DNA of 64,000 nucleotides from Streptomyces sp. NRRL F-5126 (GCF_000721265.1 NZ_JOFZ01000017.1:1-64000), one strand, 5' to 3'; counted from the stretch's first letter, positions 27,918 through 36,600 are shown. Numbers and translations are program-made. Notes: generated from the sequence alone by a model not told the origin.

Positions 27918-28054
27918 GGAAGGGGTGAATGCACGTAACCAATCGCTTGCGGGCGCGTTCGAGCGGCTACGGGGCGCGCACCTGCGGCGTGCGAGCGGGG
28001 CGCGCGAGCCCGGCGCGCGACGTGACGGCCGGCGCGCGGGGTGCGGCGCGCGGA

Positions 28055-29014
28055 TCAGCTCACGTCGTTGTCCGCGATGAGGTCCCTCGTCGCACGGGCG
28101 ACCACCTCGGGGTACTCCATCATGGCCACGTGGCCCGCGTCCGGCAGCGTCAGCAGCCGGGAGTCGCGGAAGGCCGCCGACGCCTTGCGTGCCATGCGGA
28201 AGGAGACGAGCTGGTCACGGCCGCCGTAGACGAGCAGCGTCGGCGCGAGTACGCGCTCGGCCTGCCGCCACAGGTTGTGCTGGCCGCCCAGCGTGTACGC
28301 GTTGACGATGCCGCGCGCCGAGCGCGTCATCGCGTCCCAGAAGTACGGCAGTCGGAGCCTGCGCTCCATCTCGGTCACGGCGGCGGCCAGTTCCTCCTCG
28401 CCGACCGACGCGGGGTCGCCGTAGCAGAGCGCGAGCACGCCGCGCGTGCGGTCCTCCGCCGTCCAGTCCCTGCTGAGGCGCGTGAACAGCGGTGTCACGC
28501 CGGGCAGCGCCATCAGCGCGGTGGGCAGCGCGCCGCGCTGCACGCGGATCTCCGGCAGCGCGGGCGAGACCAGCGTCAGCGTGCGGACGAGGTCGGGGCG
28601 TACGGCGGCGACCCTGGTGGCGACCGAGCCGCCGAGCGAGTTCGCGATGAGGTGCACGGGCCCGCGGCGGCGTGCGTCGAGCAGCCTGATGACCGCGCGC
28701 GTGTGCCCGGTGAGCGAGTAGTTGCCGTCGTCGGGCGGCGGCGAGTCCCCGAAGCCGGGCAGGTCGACCGCCTCGCCGTCGACGACGTCGGCGAGCAGCG
28801 GCATCAGCGCGGACCAGTTCTGCGAGGAGCCGCCCAGCCCGTGCACGTACAGCGCGGGCGGCAGTCCGGCGCGCGCGCCGGGGCGCGCACGGACCGTGAG
28901 GGTGAGCCCCGGCAGCTCCACCGCGCTCAGCCGCTCCCCCTCCGCCACGGCCACGGGGGCCACGCGCGGAGCCGTGGAGGCCGCGGCGGATTCCGGTAGC
29001 TCGGTCGAAGACAT
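28055..29014 (-). CDS. Alpha/beta hydrolase
   Basis: 319 residues from ATG 29014; an in-frame start 30 bases further upstream is possible and neither has a strong ribosome binding site. The classical fold is visible: HG motif YVHGLGGSSQNW, nucleophile elbow NSLGGS, acid in VYGGRDQLVSF, and catalytic His in PDAGHVAMMEYP near the end. No signal peptide, so cytoplasmic. Substrate unknown. It belongs to the conserved neighbourhood between moeZ and the TetR/DUF3107 genes. Confidence 0.85.
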   Translation of the reverse strand: MSSTELPESAAASTAPRVAPVAVAEGERLSAVELPGLTLTVRARPGARAGLPPALYVHGLGGSSQNWSALMPLLADVVDGEAVDLPGFGDSPPPDDGNYSLTGHTRAVIRLLDARRRGPVHLIANSLGGSVATRVAAVRPDLVRTLTLVSPALPEIRVQRGALPTALMALPGVTPLFTRLSRDWTAEDRTRGVLALCYGDPASVGEEELAAAVTEMERRLRLPYFWDAMTRSARGIVNAYTLGGQHNLWRQAERVLAPTLLVYGGRDQLVSFRMARKASAAFRDSRLLTLPDAGHVAMMEYPEVVARATRDLIADNDVS

Positions 29015-29192
29015 GTCCGCAATGCTACGTAGAGAGTCACGCACACGTTCGTGTGGCGGCGGTCACAGGCCGCGTGGCGTCGCGCACGGGTGACTTCTAC
29101 GCTCGAATCGGGGCACGGGTCGAAGGAGGACGGAAGAACAGGTGACGAAGCGAGGTGCGGCGGACACGCGCGCCACGGCGGGAAGGGCAGAC

Positions 29193-29417
29193 ATGTCGGT
29201 CCCCGAGAAACCTGACGAGTACGACGAGTACGTGGATGCGGACGGCGAGCCGGACGCCGAGACCCCGGAGGCCGACGCCGCCGAGCAGCGGGCGAACGTG
29301 CGGGAGGACGACGCGGAGGAGCGCCCCGCGCGCGGCGCGACGGACGAGGCCGACGAGGCGGACCTGGCGGAGCAGGCGCGTTCCGCGGGCGGCGGCGAGG
29401 ACGACGACTACCGCTGA
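29193..29417 (+). CDS. Small acidic hypothetical protein
   Basis: 74 residues from ATG 29193, preceded by GGAAGGG; an in-frame GTG at 29142 would add 17 residues. The protein is extremely rich in Asp and Glu (DEYDEYVDADGEPDAE), ends in DDDYR and looks intrinsically disordered. No known domain. The high-GC codon pattern supports real coding. Confidence 0.6.
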   Translation: MSVPEKPDEYDEYVDADGEPDAETPEADAAEQRANVREDDAEERPARGATDEADEADLAEQARSAGGGEDDDYR

Positions 29418-29563
29418 GCCCGGCATCCGGTATGTGAAATTCCCTCCCGTACCGCGCGCTACAGGGTTACCGAAAAGTACGATGGCCAGTCGGGGCACAG
29501 CGCACGCCGGCCACTCGTGGACCACGGGGCCTTCGCGGCGCACAGAACGATATGGGAGGCGGC

Positions 29564-30202
29564 GTGACAGCCATGGAGCAGACGGAGGCGGCGCGGCCGC
29601 GAGGGACGCGCCTGCCGCGTCACGCCCGGCGCAACCAACTGCTCGGTGCGGCTCAGGAGGTCTTCGTGGCCCAGGGGTACCACGCGGCGGCGATGGACGA
29701 CATCGCCGAGCGTGCCGGGGTCAGCAAGCCGGTGCTCTACCAGCACTTCCCGGGCAAGCTCGAGCTGTACCTTGCGCTGCTCGACCAGCACTGCGAGGCG
29801 CTGCTGCAGTCCGTGCGCACGGCGCTCGCGTCGACGACGGACAACAAGCAGCGTGTCGAGGCGACGATGGACGCGTACTTCGCGTACGTCGAGGACGAGG
29901 GCGGCGCGTTCCGGCTGGTCTTCGAGTCGGACCTGACGAACGAGCCCGAGGTGCGCGAGCGTGTCGACCGGGTGGCGATGCAGTGCGCCGAGGCCATCTC
30001 GGACGTGATCGCCGAGGACACCGGCCTGTCGAAGGACGAGTCGATGCTGCTGGCCACCGGCCTCGGCGGGGTCTCGCAGGTGGTGGCGCGCTACTGGCTG
30101 TCCAGCGCGTCGCCCGTGCCGCGCGAGAAGGCGGTCTCGCTGCTGACGTCGCTGGCCTGGCGCGGCATCGCCGGCTTCCCGCTGCACGGCGAGGGGCACT
30201 GA
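29564..30202 (+). CDS. TetR-family transcriptional regulator
   Basis: 212 residues from GTG 29564 (GGAGG four bases upstream); ATG 29573 is an alternative. The N-terminal TetR helix-turn-helix is clear: RRNQLLGAAQEVFVAQGYHAAAM, split here as RRNQLLGAAQEVF then GYHAAAMDDIAERAG and VSKPVLYQHFPGK. The C-terminal ligand/dimer domain is helical. Position beside the DUF3107 gene matches M. tuberculosis Rv3208, so it belongs to a conserved actinobacterial pair. Ligand and targets unknown. Confidence 0.9.
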   Translation: MTAMEQTEAARPRGTRLPRHARRNQLLGAAQEVFVAQGYHAAAMDDIAERAGVSKPVLYQHFPGKLELYLALLDQHCEALLQSVRTALASTTDNKQRVEATMDAYFAYVEDEGGAFRLVFESDLTNEPEVRERVDRVAMQCAEAISDVIAEDTGLSKDESMLLATGLGGVSQVVARYWLSSASPVPREKAVSLLTSLAWRGIAGFPLHGEGH

Positions 30203-30384
30203 TCGGGGCGCACGCGCGTCACGGCGGAAGGACGGGAGCGGGTGCTGACCGGCTTTGTTCCCGTCCGGTGTTCGCTGCGGGCGTTGCAGCGCGGCGTCTT
30301 GCGCGCCCTCCGCGCGGGCTAATGTGTGCTGCGTACCGCGCGGTCAGGCCGCGCAACGCACTGACCGTTCGGAGGGACATAGCC

Positions 30385-30612
30385 GTGGAGGTCAAGATCG
30401 GCGTGCAGCACGCGCCTCGGGAGATCGTTCTGGAGAGCGGGCAGTCCGCCGAGGACGTCGAGCGCACCGTGTCCGAGGCGCTGGCCGGCAAGGAGCAGCT
30501 GCTCAGCCTCACGGACGACAAGGGCCGCAAGGTCCTCGTGCCGGCGGAGCGGGTCGCGTACGTGGAGATCGGCGCGCCGACGCAGCGGCGGGTCGGCTTC
30601 GGCACCGTCTAG
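30385..30612 (+). CDS. DUF3107 family protein
   Basis: 75 residues from GTG 30385, with GGAGGG eight bases upstream. It is the short conserved actinobacterial family that begins MEVKIGVQHAPREIVLES and ends RRVGFGTV (TB9.4/Rv3208A in mycobacteria). Cytoplasmic, function unknown. The pairing with the TetR gene upstream is conserved. A possible promoter (TTGCGC, 15 bases, TAATGT at 30320-30325) lies upstream but its spacing is short. Confidence 0.93.
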   Translation: MEVKIGVQHAPREIVLESGQSAEDVERTVSEALAGKEQLLSLTDDKGRKVLVPAERVAYVEIGAPTQRRVGFGTV

Positions 30613-30649
30613 CATTCGGCGCCGTCGCGCGCCCGGCGCATCGCGATGT

Positions 30650-30687
30650 GGATCGGCCCGGCAGGGATGGCCCTGCCGGGCCGATCC
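30650..30687. terminator. Strong terminator hairpin after the DUF3107 gene
   Basis: A perfect 17-bp stem (GGATCGGCCCGGCAGGG and complement) with an ATGG loop, 38 bases after the stop codon. One of the strongest hairpins in the window. Confidence 0.85.
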
Positions 30688-30825
30688 GTGTCGCGTCGTG
30701 TCGCGTCACCTGATCGCGGGGCCGCCCGTCACGGCAGGGTTGCCGGGTGTGCACACCGGGTAATGACCGGCTGGACGCGCCGGCCACTCGCCCGGCGTGC
30801 CGCCCGGAAGCCGCGAGGTGATCCC

Positions 30826-31146
30826 GTGATCCTGGAGATTCTCGGTTCTGCGCTGATCGGCCTCGGCCTGTCCGCGGCCGCCGCCGTGCTGCTGGCGCGC
30901 CGCCTGCCCGCCCGGCACCTGGTGCTGCTCGCGGGCGGTCTCGGCGCCCTTTTCGGCGCGTACGTGACGCATGAGGCTCTCGGCCCCGGGCATGTCCCGG
31001 CCACGCTGCTCGGCGCGCTCGGCGTGTCCGCGGTGATGATCTCGCTGCTGCTGCGCCCGGCCGCCGCGGCGTCCGCGTCCGCGCCGGTCGCGGGGAGCGT
31101 GCCGGTCGTCGGCAACACGTCCGTCGCCGGGCGCGCGATCCCGTAG
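30826..31146 (+). CDS. Small membrane protein
   Basis: 106 residues from GTG 30826, preceded by GAGG. Three hydrophobic helices: ILGSALIGLGLSAAAAVLLA, then HLVLLAGGLGALFGAYV, then TLLGALGVSAVMISLLL, followed by an Ala/Ser/Val-rich tail. No family recognised. It faces the ferritin-like gene tail to tail with a 20-base gap. Confidence 0.65.
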   Translation: MILEILGSALIGLGLSAAAAVLLARRLPARHLVLLAGGLGALFGAYVTHEALGPGHVPATLLGALGVSAVMISLLLRPAAAASASAPVAGSVPVVGNTSVAGRAIP

Positions 31147-31166
31147 GGGCCCGTGCGCTCCGTGCG

Positions 31167-31886
31167 CTACGCGGCGAGGCCCAGCGCGGCCATGCGCTTG
31201 GTGTGCGCCTCCGTGATGCGGGAGAACATCCGGCCCACCTCGGCCAGGTCGAAGCCGTCGGCCACGCCGCCCACCAGCATCGTCGACAGCGCGTCGCGGT
31301 CCGCCACCACGCGCTGGGCCTGCGAGAGCGCCTCTCCCATGAGGCGCCGCGCCCACAGCGCCAGCCTGCCGCCGACACGCGGGTCGGCCTCGATCGCGGC
31401 GCGCACCTTCTCCACTGCGAAGTTGCCGTGCCCGGTGTCGTCGAGCACGGCCAGGACCAGCGCGCGCGTGTCGGTGTCGAGCCTGGCGGCGACCTCACGG
31501 TAGAAGTCGCTGGCGATCGAGTCACCGACGTACGCCTTGACCAGGCCTTCGAGCCAGTCGGACGGCGCGGTCTGGCGGTGGAACTCGTCCAGCGCCTTGG
31601 CGAAGGGCTCCATGGCCTCGGTGGGGTGCGCGTCGATCTCGATCAGCCGCTGGTCCAGCTGCTCGAAGTGGTGGAACTCGGCGGACGCCATGCGTGCGAG
31701 CGCGGCCTTGTCGGCGAGCGACGGGGCGAGCTTCGCGTCCTCGGCGAGGCGTTCGAAGGCCGCGAGCTCGCCGTAGGCGAGAGCGCCGAGCAGGTCCACG
31801 ACGGCCGCGTGGTACTGCGGCTGCGCGGACGCCGTGGCCCAGTCCTGCCCGGCGATCCCGGTGTTCCCGCTGTCTGCGTCTGCCAC
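31167..31886 (-). CDS. Ferritin-like fold protein (MiaE_2 type)
   Basis: 239 residues from GTG 31886, with GGAAGG upstream. A helical bundle with di-iron-like ligands: ELAAFERLAEDA, EFHHFEQLDQRL, and later FYREVA and DDTGHGNFAVEKV. This matches the ferritin-like/MiaE-like family linked to the DEAD-box helicase gene in actinobacteria (Rv3210c-Rv3211). MiaE itself hydroxylates a modified tRNA adenosine, but that substrate is not established for this branch. Divergent from the helicase gene. Confidence 0.85.
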   Translation of the reverse strand: MADADSGNTGIAGQDWATASAQPQYHAAVVDLLGALAYGELAAFERLAEDAKLAPSLADKAALARMASAEFHHFEQLDQRLIEIDAHPTEAMEPFAKALDEFHRQTAPSDWLEGLVKAYVGDSIASDFYREVAARLDTDTRALVLAVLDDTGHGNFAVEKVRAAIEADPRVGGRLALWARRLMGEALSQAQRVVADRDALSTMLVGGVADGFDLAEVGRMFSRITEAHTKRMAALGLAA

Positions 31887-32389
31887 GGCAAACCTTCCGA
31901 TTCGTGTGCTCGTCGTAACCCGCGTAACCGCACAATAGTCCGCGCCGGCCGCGGGAAAGTTCCGGTCCTGGCATGGCCGGGAACCGCCTGGTGAACTTCG
32001 CACAACACGTGTGCGCGAATCCGGGGTATGGTGGTAATGCGCCGTGCCGAGTATTCGGCGGGCGATCACAACGTTTGGCCGAGGGTCGACAGGACCGCTG
32101 TGCACCGTCACGGCGTGTGAGGTCAGGCCGCCTTCGGACAGGCCCCATGAGGATGCCCGGTCGGTGGCCCGATCGGCTCCGACCCGACCGCCCTCAGCGC
32201 GGTCCGTGCGCCGAGCTGCACACGAACCCGCACATGAGGGGCCCCCTGAGCGGTACGAGCGCTTGAGCGACGGCAGGGGTCCCGCGCCATCCGGTCACTC
32301 ACGACCGGAATATCCGACCAGCGCGGACTCCGGCGCGGTACGAACCCCCGCGTTCGCCTCGCACCGCACCTCACGGAAGAGGCAGCACC
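31887..32389. other. 503-base divergent leader of the DEAD-box helicase gene
   Basis: No gene is supported here. Open frames cross it but lack ribosome binding sites and run out of frame into the helicase gene. It must contain promoters for the ferritin-like gene and the helicase. The helicase 5' leader may be up to 350 bases long, which is common for DEAD-box helicase mRNAs. I saw no classic riboswitch. Confidence 0.5.
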
Positions 32390-34150
32390 CTGACTACGAC
32401 GTTCCGCGATCTCGGGATCCTTCCCGAGACGGCCGAGGCCCTCGAAGCCGTCGGCATCCAGTCCCCCTTTCCCATCCAGGAGATGACGCTTCCGGTGGCC
32501 CTCTCGGGCACCGACGTCATCGGCCAGGCGAAGACCGGCACGGGCAAGACCCTCGGTTTCGGCCTGCCGCTGCTTGAGCGCGTCACCGTGCCCGCAGACG
32601 TGGAGGCCGGCCGGGCGACGCCCGAGCAGCTGACGAACGCGCCGCAGGCGCTGGTCGTCGTCCCCACGCGCGAGCTGTGCCAGCAGGTCACGAACGACCT
32701 GCTGACCGCCGGCAAGGTGCGCAATGTGCGCGTCCTCGCGATCTACGGCGGCCGCGCGTACGAGCCGCAGGTCGAGGCCCTCAACAAGGGCATCGACGTG
32801 GTCGTGGGCACGCCCGGCCGGCTGCTCGACCTGGCGGGCCAGCGCAAGCTCGACCTGTCGCAGGTGCGGGCGCTCGTGCTCGACGAGGCCGACGAGATGC
32901 TCGACCTGGGCTTCCTGCCCGACGTCGAGAAGATCATCCAGCTGCTGCCCACCGGCCGGCAGACGATGCTGTTCTCCGCGACCATGCCGGGCGCGGTCAT
33001 CGGCCTCGCCCGCAGGTACATGTCGCAGCCGACGCACATCAGCGCCACGTCGCCCGACGACGCGGGCGCGACGGTCGCCGCGACCACGCAGCGCGTGTAC
33101 CGGGCGCACTCGATGGACAAGCCGGAGATGGTCGCCCGCATCCTCCAGGCGGAGGGCCGCGGGCTGGCGATGATCTTCTGCCGCACGAAGCGCACCGCGG
33201 CGGACATCGCCGACCAGCTGATGCAGCGCGGCTTCGCCGCCGGCGCCGTCCACGGCGACCTCGGCCAGGGCGCGCGCGAGCAGGCGCTGCGCGCGTTCCG
33301 CAACGGCAAGGTCGACGTGCTGGTGTGCACCGACGTCGCCGCGCGCGGCATCGACGTCGAGGGCGTCACGCACGTCATCAACTACCAGTCGCCCGAGGAC
33401 GAGAAGACCTACCTGCACCGCATCGGCCGCACGGGCCGCGCGGGCGCGACGGGTACGGCCGTCACGCTGGTGGACTGGGACGACATCCCGCGCTGGCAGC
33501 TCATCGACAAGGCGCTCTCCCTCGGCTTCCCGTCCCCGCCCGAGACGTACTCCACCTCGCCGCACCTGTTCGAGGAGCTGGACATCCCCGAGGGCACGAA
33601 GGGCATCCTGCCCCGTGCCGCACGCACCCGCGCGGGCCTGTCGGCGGAGCAGGTCGAGGACCTGGGCGAGACGGGCGGCCGCGGCCGCCGCGGTGGCGCA
33701 CCCGCCGCCGAGGAGCGCCCCGCTCGTACCCGCACGCCGCGCCAGCGCCGCCGTACCCGCGGCGGGCTCCGCCCGGACGACGCCACGGCGGCCGCCGTCG
33801 AGGCGGCGGACACGGCGGAGGGCGCCACGGGTGCCGGCACGGCGGACCACGCGGACTCCGCCGAGCGTGCCCCGCGCCGCCGGCGCCGCACGCGCTCCGG
33901 CGCGACGGCCACCGCGGAGGCGGCCGTCCCCGCACCCGCCGAGGCGCCGGACACGGCGAGCAGCGCCGAGGAGGCGCCCGCGAAGCCCCGTCGTCGCCGC
34001 ACGCGCCCCGTCAAGCAGGCGGCCGCGGCCGACCGCGAGGGGGCGGCTCCCGCCGCCCAGGCGGCACAGGACGGCGCGGCCACGGACGCCGCGGCCACGC
34101 CGCGCAGGCGCCGCACCCGCTCGTCGAAGCAGGCCCAGCCGGAGGCGTGA
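32390..34150 (+). CDS. DEAD-box ATP-dependent RNA helicase, probable CTG start
   Basis: 586 residues if translation begins at CTG 32390. The first ATG in frame (32483) would remove the Q motif (FRDLG through FPIQEM), which these enzymes need. CTG 32390 has GGAAGAGG seven bases upstream and no ATG or GTG lies between it and 32300. Motifs: AKTGTGKT (I), PTRELC (Ia), GTPGRLLD (Ib), DEADEMLDLGF (II), SATMPG (III), DVAARGIDV (V) and HRIGRTGRAG (VI). The C-terminal 180 residues are Ala/Thr-rich with four RRRRTR-type basic blocks, likely for RNA binding. Corresponds in position to RhlE/Rv3211. Confidence 0.9.
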   Translation: MTTTFRDLGILPETAEALEAVGIQSPFPIQEMTLPVALSGTDVIGQAKTGTGKTLGFGLPLLERVTVPADVEAGRATPEQLTNAPQALVVVPTRELCQQVTNDLLTAGKVRNVRVLAIYGGRAYEPQVEALNKGIDVVVGTPGRLLDLAGQRKLDLSQVRALVLDEADEMLDLGFLPDVEKIIQLLPTGRQTMLFSATMPGAVIGLARRYMSQPTHISATSPDDAGATVAATTQRVYRAHSMDKPEMVARILQAEGRGLAMIFCRTKRTAADIADQLMQRGFAAGAVHGDLGQGAREQALRAFRNGKVDVLVCTDVAARGIDVEGVTHVINYQSPEDEKTYLHRIGRTGRAGATGTAVTLVDWDDIPRWQLIDKALSLGFPSPPETYSTSPHLFEELDIPEGTKGILPRAARTRAGLSAEQVEDLGETGGRGRRGGAPAAEERPARTRTPRQRRRTRGGLRPDDATAAAVEAADTAEGATGAGTADHADSAERAPRRRRRTRSGATATAEAAVPAPAEAPDTASSAEEAPAKPRRRRTRPVKQAAAADREGAAPAAQAAQDGAATDAAATPRRRRTRSSKQAQPEA

Positions 34151-34181
34151 GACGGCGGCCGTCGGCCCGCATCCGACGCGA

Positions 34182-34217
34182 CGGTGGCCCGGGACCCCGA
34201 GGGGTTCCGGGCCACCG
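34182..34217. terminator. Terminator hairpin after the RNA helicase
   Basis: An 11-bp stem (CGGTGGCCCGG / CCGGGCCACCG) with a partly paired interior, 31 bases after the helicase stop codon. Confidence 0.7.
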
Positions 34218-34299
34218 GCATGTCACGCCCAGGTCCCGGGCACCGGGCGTGCCCGGATCACCGGCGCGCGCGCCGTCGCCGCACCGTTAGCCTCGTGCC

Positions 34300-35145
34300 A
34301 TGAGTCGGCCCCACAGCTTCGCCCCGCCCGCCTGCGCCCGCGCCCGTACGCTCGCCACCTCCCGGGGCGACTTCGCCGTGATCGAGGCGCTGCCCGCCGG
34401 GGAAGCCGTCGCGACGGCCGTCCTGCTGCCCGGGTTCACCGGCAGCAAGGAGGACTTCAACGCGCTGCTCGAACCGATGGCCGCGGCCGGCTACCGGGTC
34501 GTGTCCGTCGACGGGCGCGGCCAGTACGAGTCCGCGCCGCCCGCGGACCCCGGCGGCTACGCGCAGGCCGAGCTGGCGGCGGACGTGCTGGCGCAGGCCG
34601 AGGCGCTCGGGGCGCCCGTGCATCTGCTCGGCCACTCCTTCGGCGGGCACATCGCCCGTGCGGCGGTGCTGCTCGACGCGCGGCCGTTCCGTTCGCTCAC
34701 GCTGATGTCGTCGGGGCCCGCCGAGATCTCCCGGACGGAGCGGGAGCGGGCGAAACTGCTGATCGACGCGCTCGCTGTGATGACGATGGAGCAGGTGTGG
34801 AACGCCATGGCGGAGATGGCGCCGATGGAGGAGACACCGGTCGATGGCGACGACCTGCGCAGGCGCTGGATGGCGACGGATCCGGCGCAGTTGGTCGCCG
34901 CGGCGGGCCTGCTGGTGGCTGAGCCCGACCGGGTGGACGAGCTGGCGGCGGTGCGGCCGCCGCTGCCGCTGCACGTCGTTTCGGGCGACGAGGACGGCAT
35001 CTGGCCGCCGGCGCTGCTCGACGACATGGCGCGGCGCCTCGGCGCGCGCAGGACGGTCGTGCCGGACGCGGGGCACTCGCCCAACACGGACAGGCCGGAC
35101 CCGACGGCGGCCGCGCTGATCGGGTTCTGGGACGACCAGCGCTGA
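34300..35145 (+). CDS. Alpha/beta hydrolase
   Basis: 281 residues. Features: LLPGFTGSKEDFNALL oxyanion region, nucleophile elbow GHSFGG (about 110), acid in VSGDEDGIWPP, and catalytic His in PDAGHSPNTDRP. Cytoplasmic, substrate unknown. It is convergent with the NYN-domain gene (31-base gap). The first ATG at 34300 gives the normal length. Confidence 0.87.
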   Translation: MSRPHSFAPPACARARTLATSRGDFAVIEALPAGEAVATAVLLPGFTGSKEDFNALLEPMAAAGYRVVSVDGRGQYESAPPADPGGYAQAELAADVLAQAEALGAPVHLLGHSFGGHIARAAVLLDARPFRSLTLMSSGPAEISRTERERAKLLIDALAVMTMEQVWNAMAEMAPMEETPVDGDDLRRRWMATDPAQLVAAAGLLVAEPDRVDELAAVRPPLPLHVVSGDEDGIWPPALLDDMARRLGARRTVVPDAGHSPNTDRPDPTAAALIGFWDDQR

Positions 35146-35175
35146 GCAGTACCGCGTACTCCAGTACCGACCGAC

Positions 35176-36009
35176 TCAGTACTGCGCCTGGAGGTGCTGC
35201 CAGAAGCCGTCGCGCAGCGCCCTGCGCAGCGTCGCGTGGCCGCGCAGGGACCGCTGGAGGAGGCGCTCGGCCTCGATGAGGAGATCCTGGTCGACGGCGC
35301 CGGGCAGGTACGGGTGGCCGGGCAGCAGCTCGGCCATCGTCTCGCGGCCCCGCTCGACCAGCCAGGTCGCCGCGATCTGCGCGCCGACGAAGCGCACCTC
35401 GTCGCGGCTCGGCGGCGGCTGCGCCTCGTGCTCCCAGGTACTGACGGGCCTGCGGGTCACGAACGGCTTGCAGAAGTCGAGGTCGAACGTGCGCTGGCTG
35501 TCGACCTCCCACAGCAGTGGCTCCGCCTGGTTGCGCCCGTCGGCGGCCTCGATGCCCCACAGGTGCACGCGCGCGCCGTAGCCCTGCGCCGCCTCGACGG
35601 CCGAGACCAGGTCCTCGTCGCCGCCGACGAGTGCGGCATCGCTGATGGCGCGGTGGCGTGCGAGGGACTCGAGGTCCGTGCGGATCAGCGAGTCGACGCC
35701 CTTCTGCTGGTTGTTCGCGTTGAGGTTGCCGAGGCGCACCTTGACGTCGGGCAGTTCCGCGATGCCCTGCTGCTCCGTGGTGTGGATGCGGCGCCTCGCG
35801 CCGTCGTACCAGTACACGCGCAGCAGCCTGCTGTCCGCGAAGATGAGGCGCGCCTTGTCGATCAGCGCCTCGATGAGGCCCTCGGCGTCGAGGTCGAAGG
35901 AGCGGCGGTCCTCGGTGCCCGCCACCAGCAACCCGGCCGAAGCGTAGACGTAACCCGCGTCGACGAAGATGGCGTGCGTGGACGGCGTCTTCGCCACCTC
36001 GGCGAGCAT
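35176..36009 (-). CDS. NYN-domain (PIN-like) RNase-family protein, possibly N-terminally truncated
   Basis: 277 residues from ATG 36009. NYN/PIN-like fold: IFVDAGYVYASAG with the metal-binding Asp, LLRVYWYDGARR, DSLIRTDLESLARH, and DAALVGGDEDLVSAVEAA with the second acidic cluster. The C-terminal extension (about 170-277) is probably a helical domain. NYN proteins are metal-dependent ribonucleases or RNA-binding relatives. The same frame continues upstream as a plausible coding stretch to ATG 36162 but is broken by TAG at 36043-36045, so either the gene is mutated, the base is a sequencing error, or translation restarts at 36009. The catalytic domain itself is intact. Confidence 0.75.
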   Translation of the reverse strand: MLAEVAKTPSTHAIFVDAGYVYASAGLLVAGTEDRRSFDLDAEGLIEALIDKARLIFADSRLLRVYWYDGARRRIHTTEQQGIAELPDVKVRLGNLNANNQQKGVDSLIRTDLESLARHRAISDAALVGGDEDLVSAVEAAQGYGARVHLWGIEAADGRNQAEPLLWEVDSQRTFDLDFCKPFVTRRPVSTWEHEAQPPPSRDEVRFVGAQIAATWLVERGRETMAELLPGHPYLPGAVDQDLLIEAERLLQRSLRGHATLRRALRDGFWQHLQAQY

Positions 36010-36162
36010 GCGGGTGAGCAGCTCGTTGGTGTGCGAGAGCCGCTACACGAGGTCATCGGCGAAGGCGCCGCCCGGCGCGTGGCACGGCGCGTCTCCCCCG
36101 CTTGTCGTGGTGGTCTCCGCCTGCGGCTCGCTTGCCTCGCTCATACGCGCTTCGTTCTCCAT
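36010..36162 (-). pseudogene. Upstream N-terminal part of the NYN gene, separated by an in-frame TAG
   Basis: In frame with the NYN gene, ATG 36162 opens MENEARMSEASEPQAE, continues through a Thr/Gly-rich stretch to AFADDLV, then meets TAG (36043-36045). It resumes as RLSHTNELLTR before the downstream ATG. A single G-to-T change from GAG (Glu) would explain the stop. Codon use stays typical on both sides. Confidence 0.6.
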
Positions 36163-36252
36163 GGCAGGCACCCGTACCGGCCAGTAGTTAGATGCTCGAA
36201 AGATTTCTTTAGCGTAGGGAATGTTTGCACAGGGAAAGTCGTTGATTCCGAT

Positions 36253-36266
36253 GTATCGATCGATAC
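36253..36266. promoter_or_regulatory. Candidate operator palindrome GTATCGATCGATAC
   Basis: A perfect 14-bp palindrome in an unusually AT-rich intergenic stretch, followed seven bases later by another TCGATA. It lies between the divergent NYN gene and the small TTG-start gene. The spacing (about 73 bases before the start) suits a transcription-factor site. The regulator is unknown. Confidence 0.45.
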
Positions 36267-36338
36267 TCGCTCGATAGTTTCGCTGTCATCAGCAGTTCAG
36301 CAGTTCTCCACCAGGAGGATCAGACGAAGGGAGAAGCC

Positions 36339-36491
36339 TTGCGCTTCGAGATCACGCGACTCGACGACGTCGACGGCACCGCCGTGGACAGCACCGTCGT
36401 TGAAGCAGCCTCCGTCAACCGGATCGTGCAGCAGGCCGCCGCGATGGGCCAGCGCATCTACATCCGGCCGGCCGAGACGCCGGCCTCGTAA
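36339..36491 (+). CDS. Small conserved-looking 50-residue protein, TTG start
   Basis: TTG 36339 follows GGGAG at good spacing. The 50-residue product starts MRFEITRLDDVDGTAVDS and ends RIYIRPAETPAS. Codon third positions are almost all G/C and the protein is compact, acidic at its start and free of low complexity, all signs of a genuine gene. I recall similar short proteins in other streptomycetes but cannot name a function. The AT-rich upstream region with a palindrome suggests specific regulation, and a strong hairpin follows. Confidence 0.75.
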   Translation: MRFEITRLDDVDGTAVDSTVVEAASVNRIVQQAAAMGQRIYIRPAETPAS

Positions 36492-36540
36492 CTCTCTTTC
36501 CCGCCGCCCCGATGCGATCATACGGTTCGGCAGACGACTC

Positions 36541-36575
36541 CACCGCGCCCCCCGGCGATTCCGGGGGGCGCGGTG
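36541..36575. terminator. Bidirectional terminator hairpin
   Basis: A perfect 15-bp stem (CACCGCGCCCCCCGG and complement) with a CGATT loop between the small gene and the convergent MarC gene. Confidence 0.85.
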
Positions 36576-36600
36576 CTGTGCGCAGCCGGTCCCGGGCGGA

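Noticed and set aside
32044..32577. A plus-strand frame across the leader of the DEAD-box helicase
   Set aside because: It runs out of frame into the helicase gene, has no ribosome binding site and encodes a Pro/Arg/Ser-rich product.
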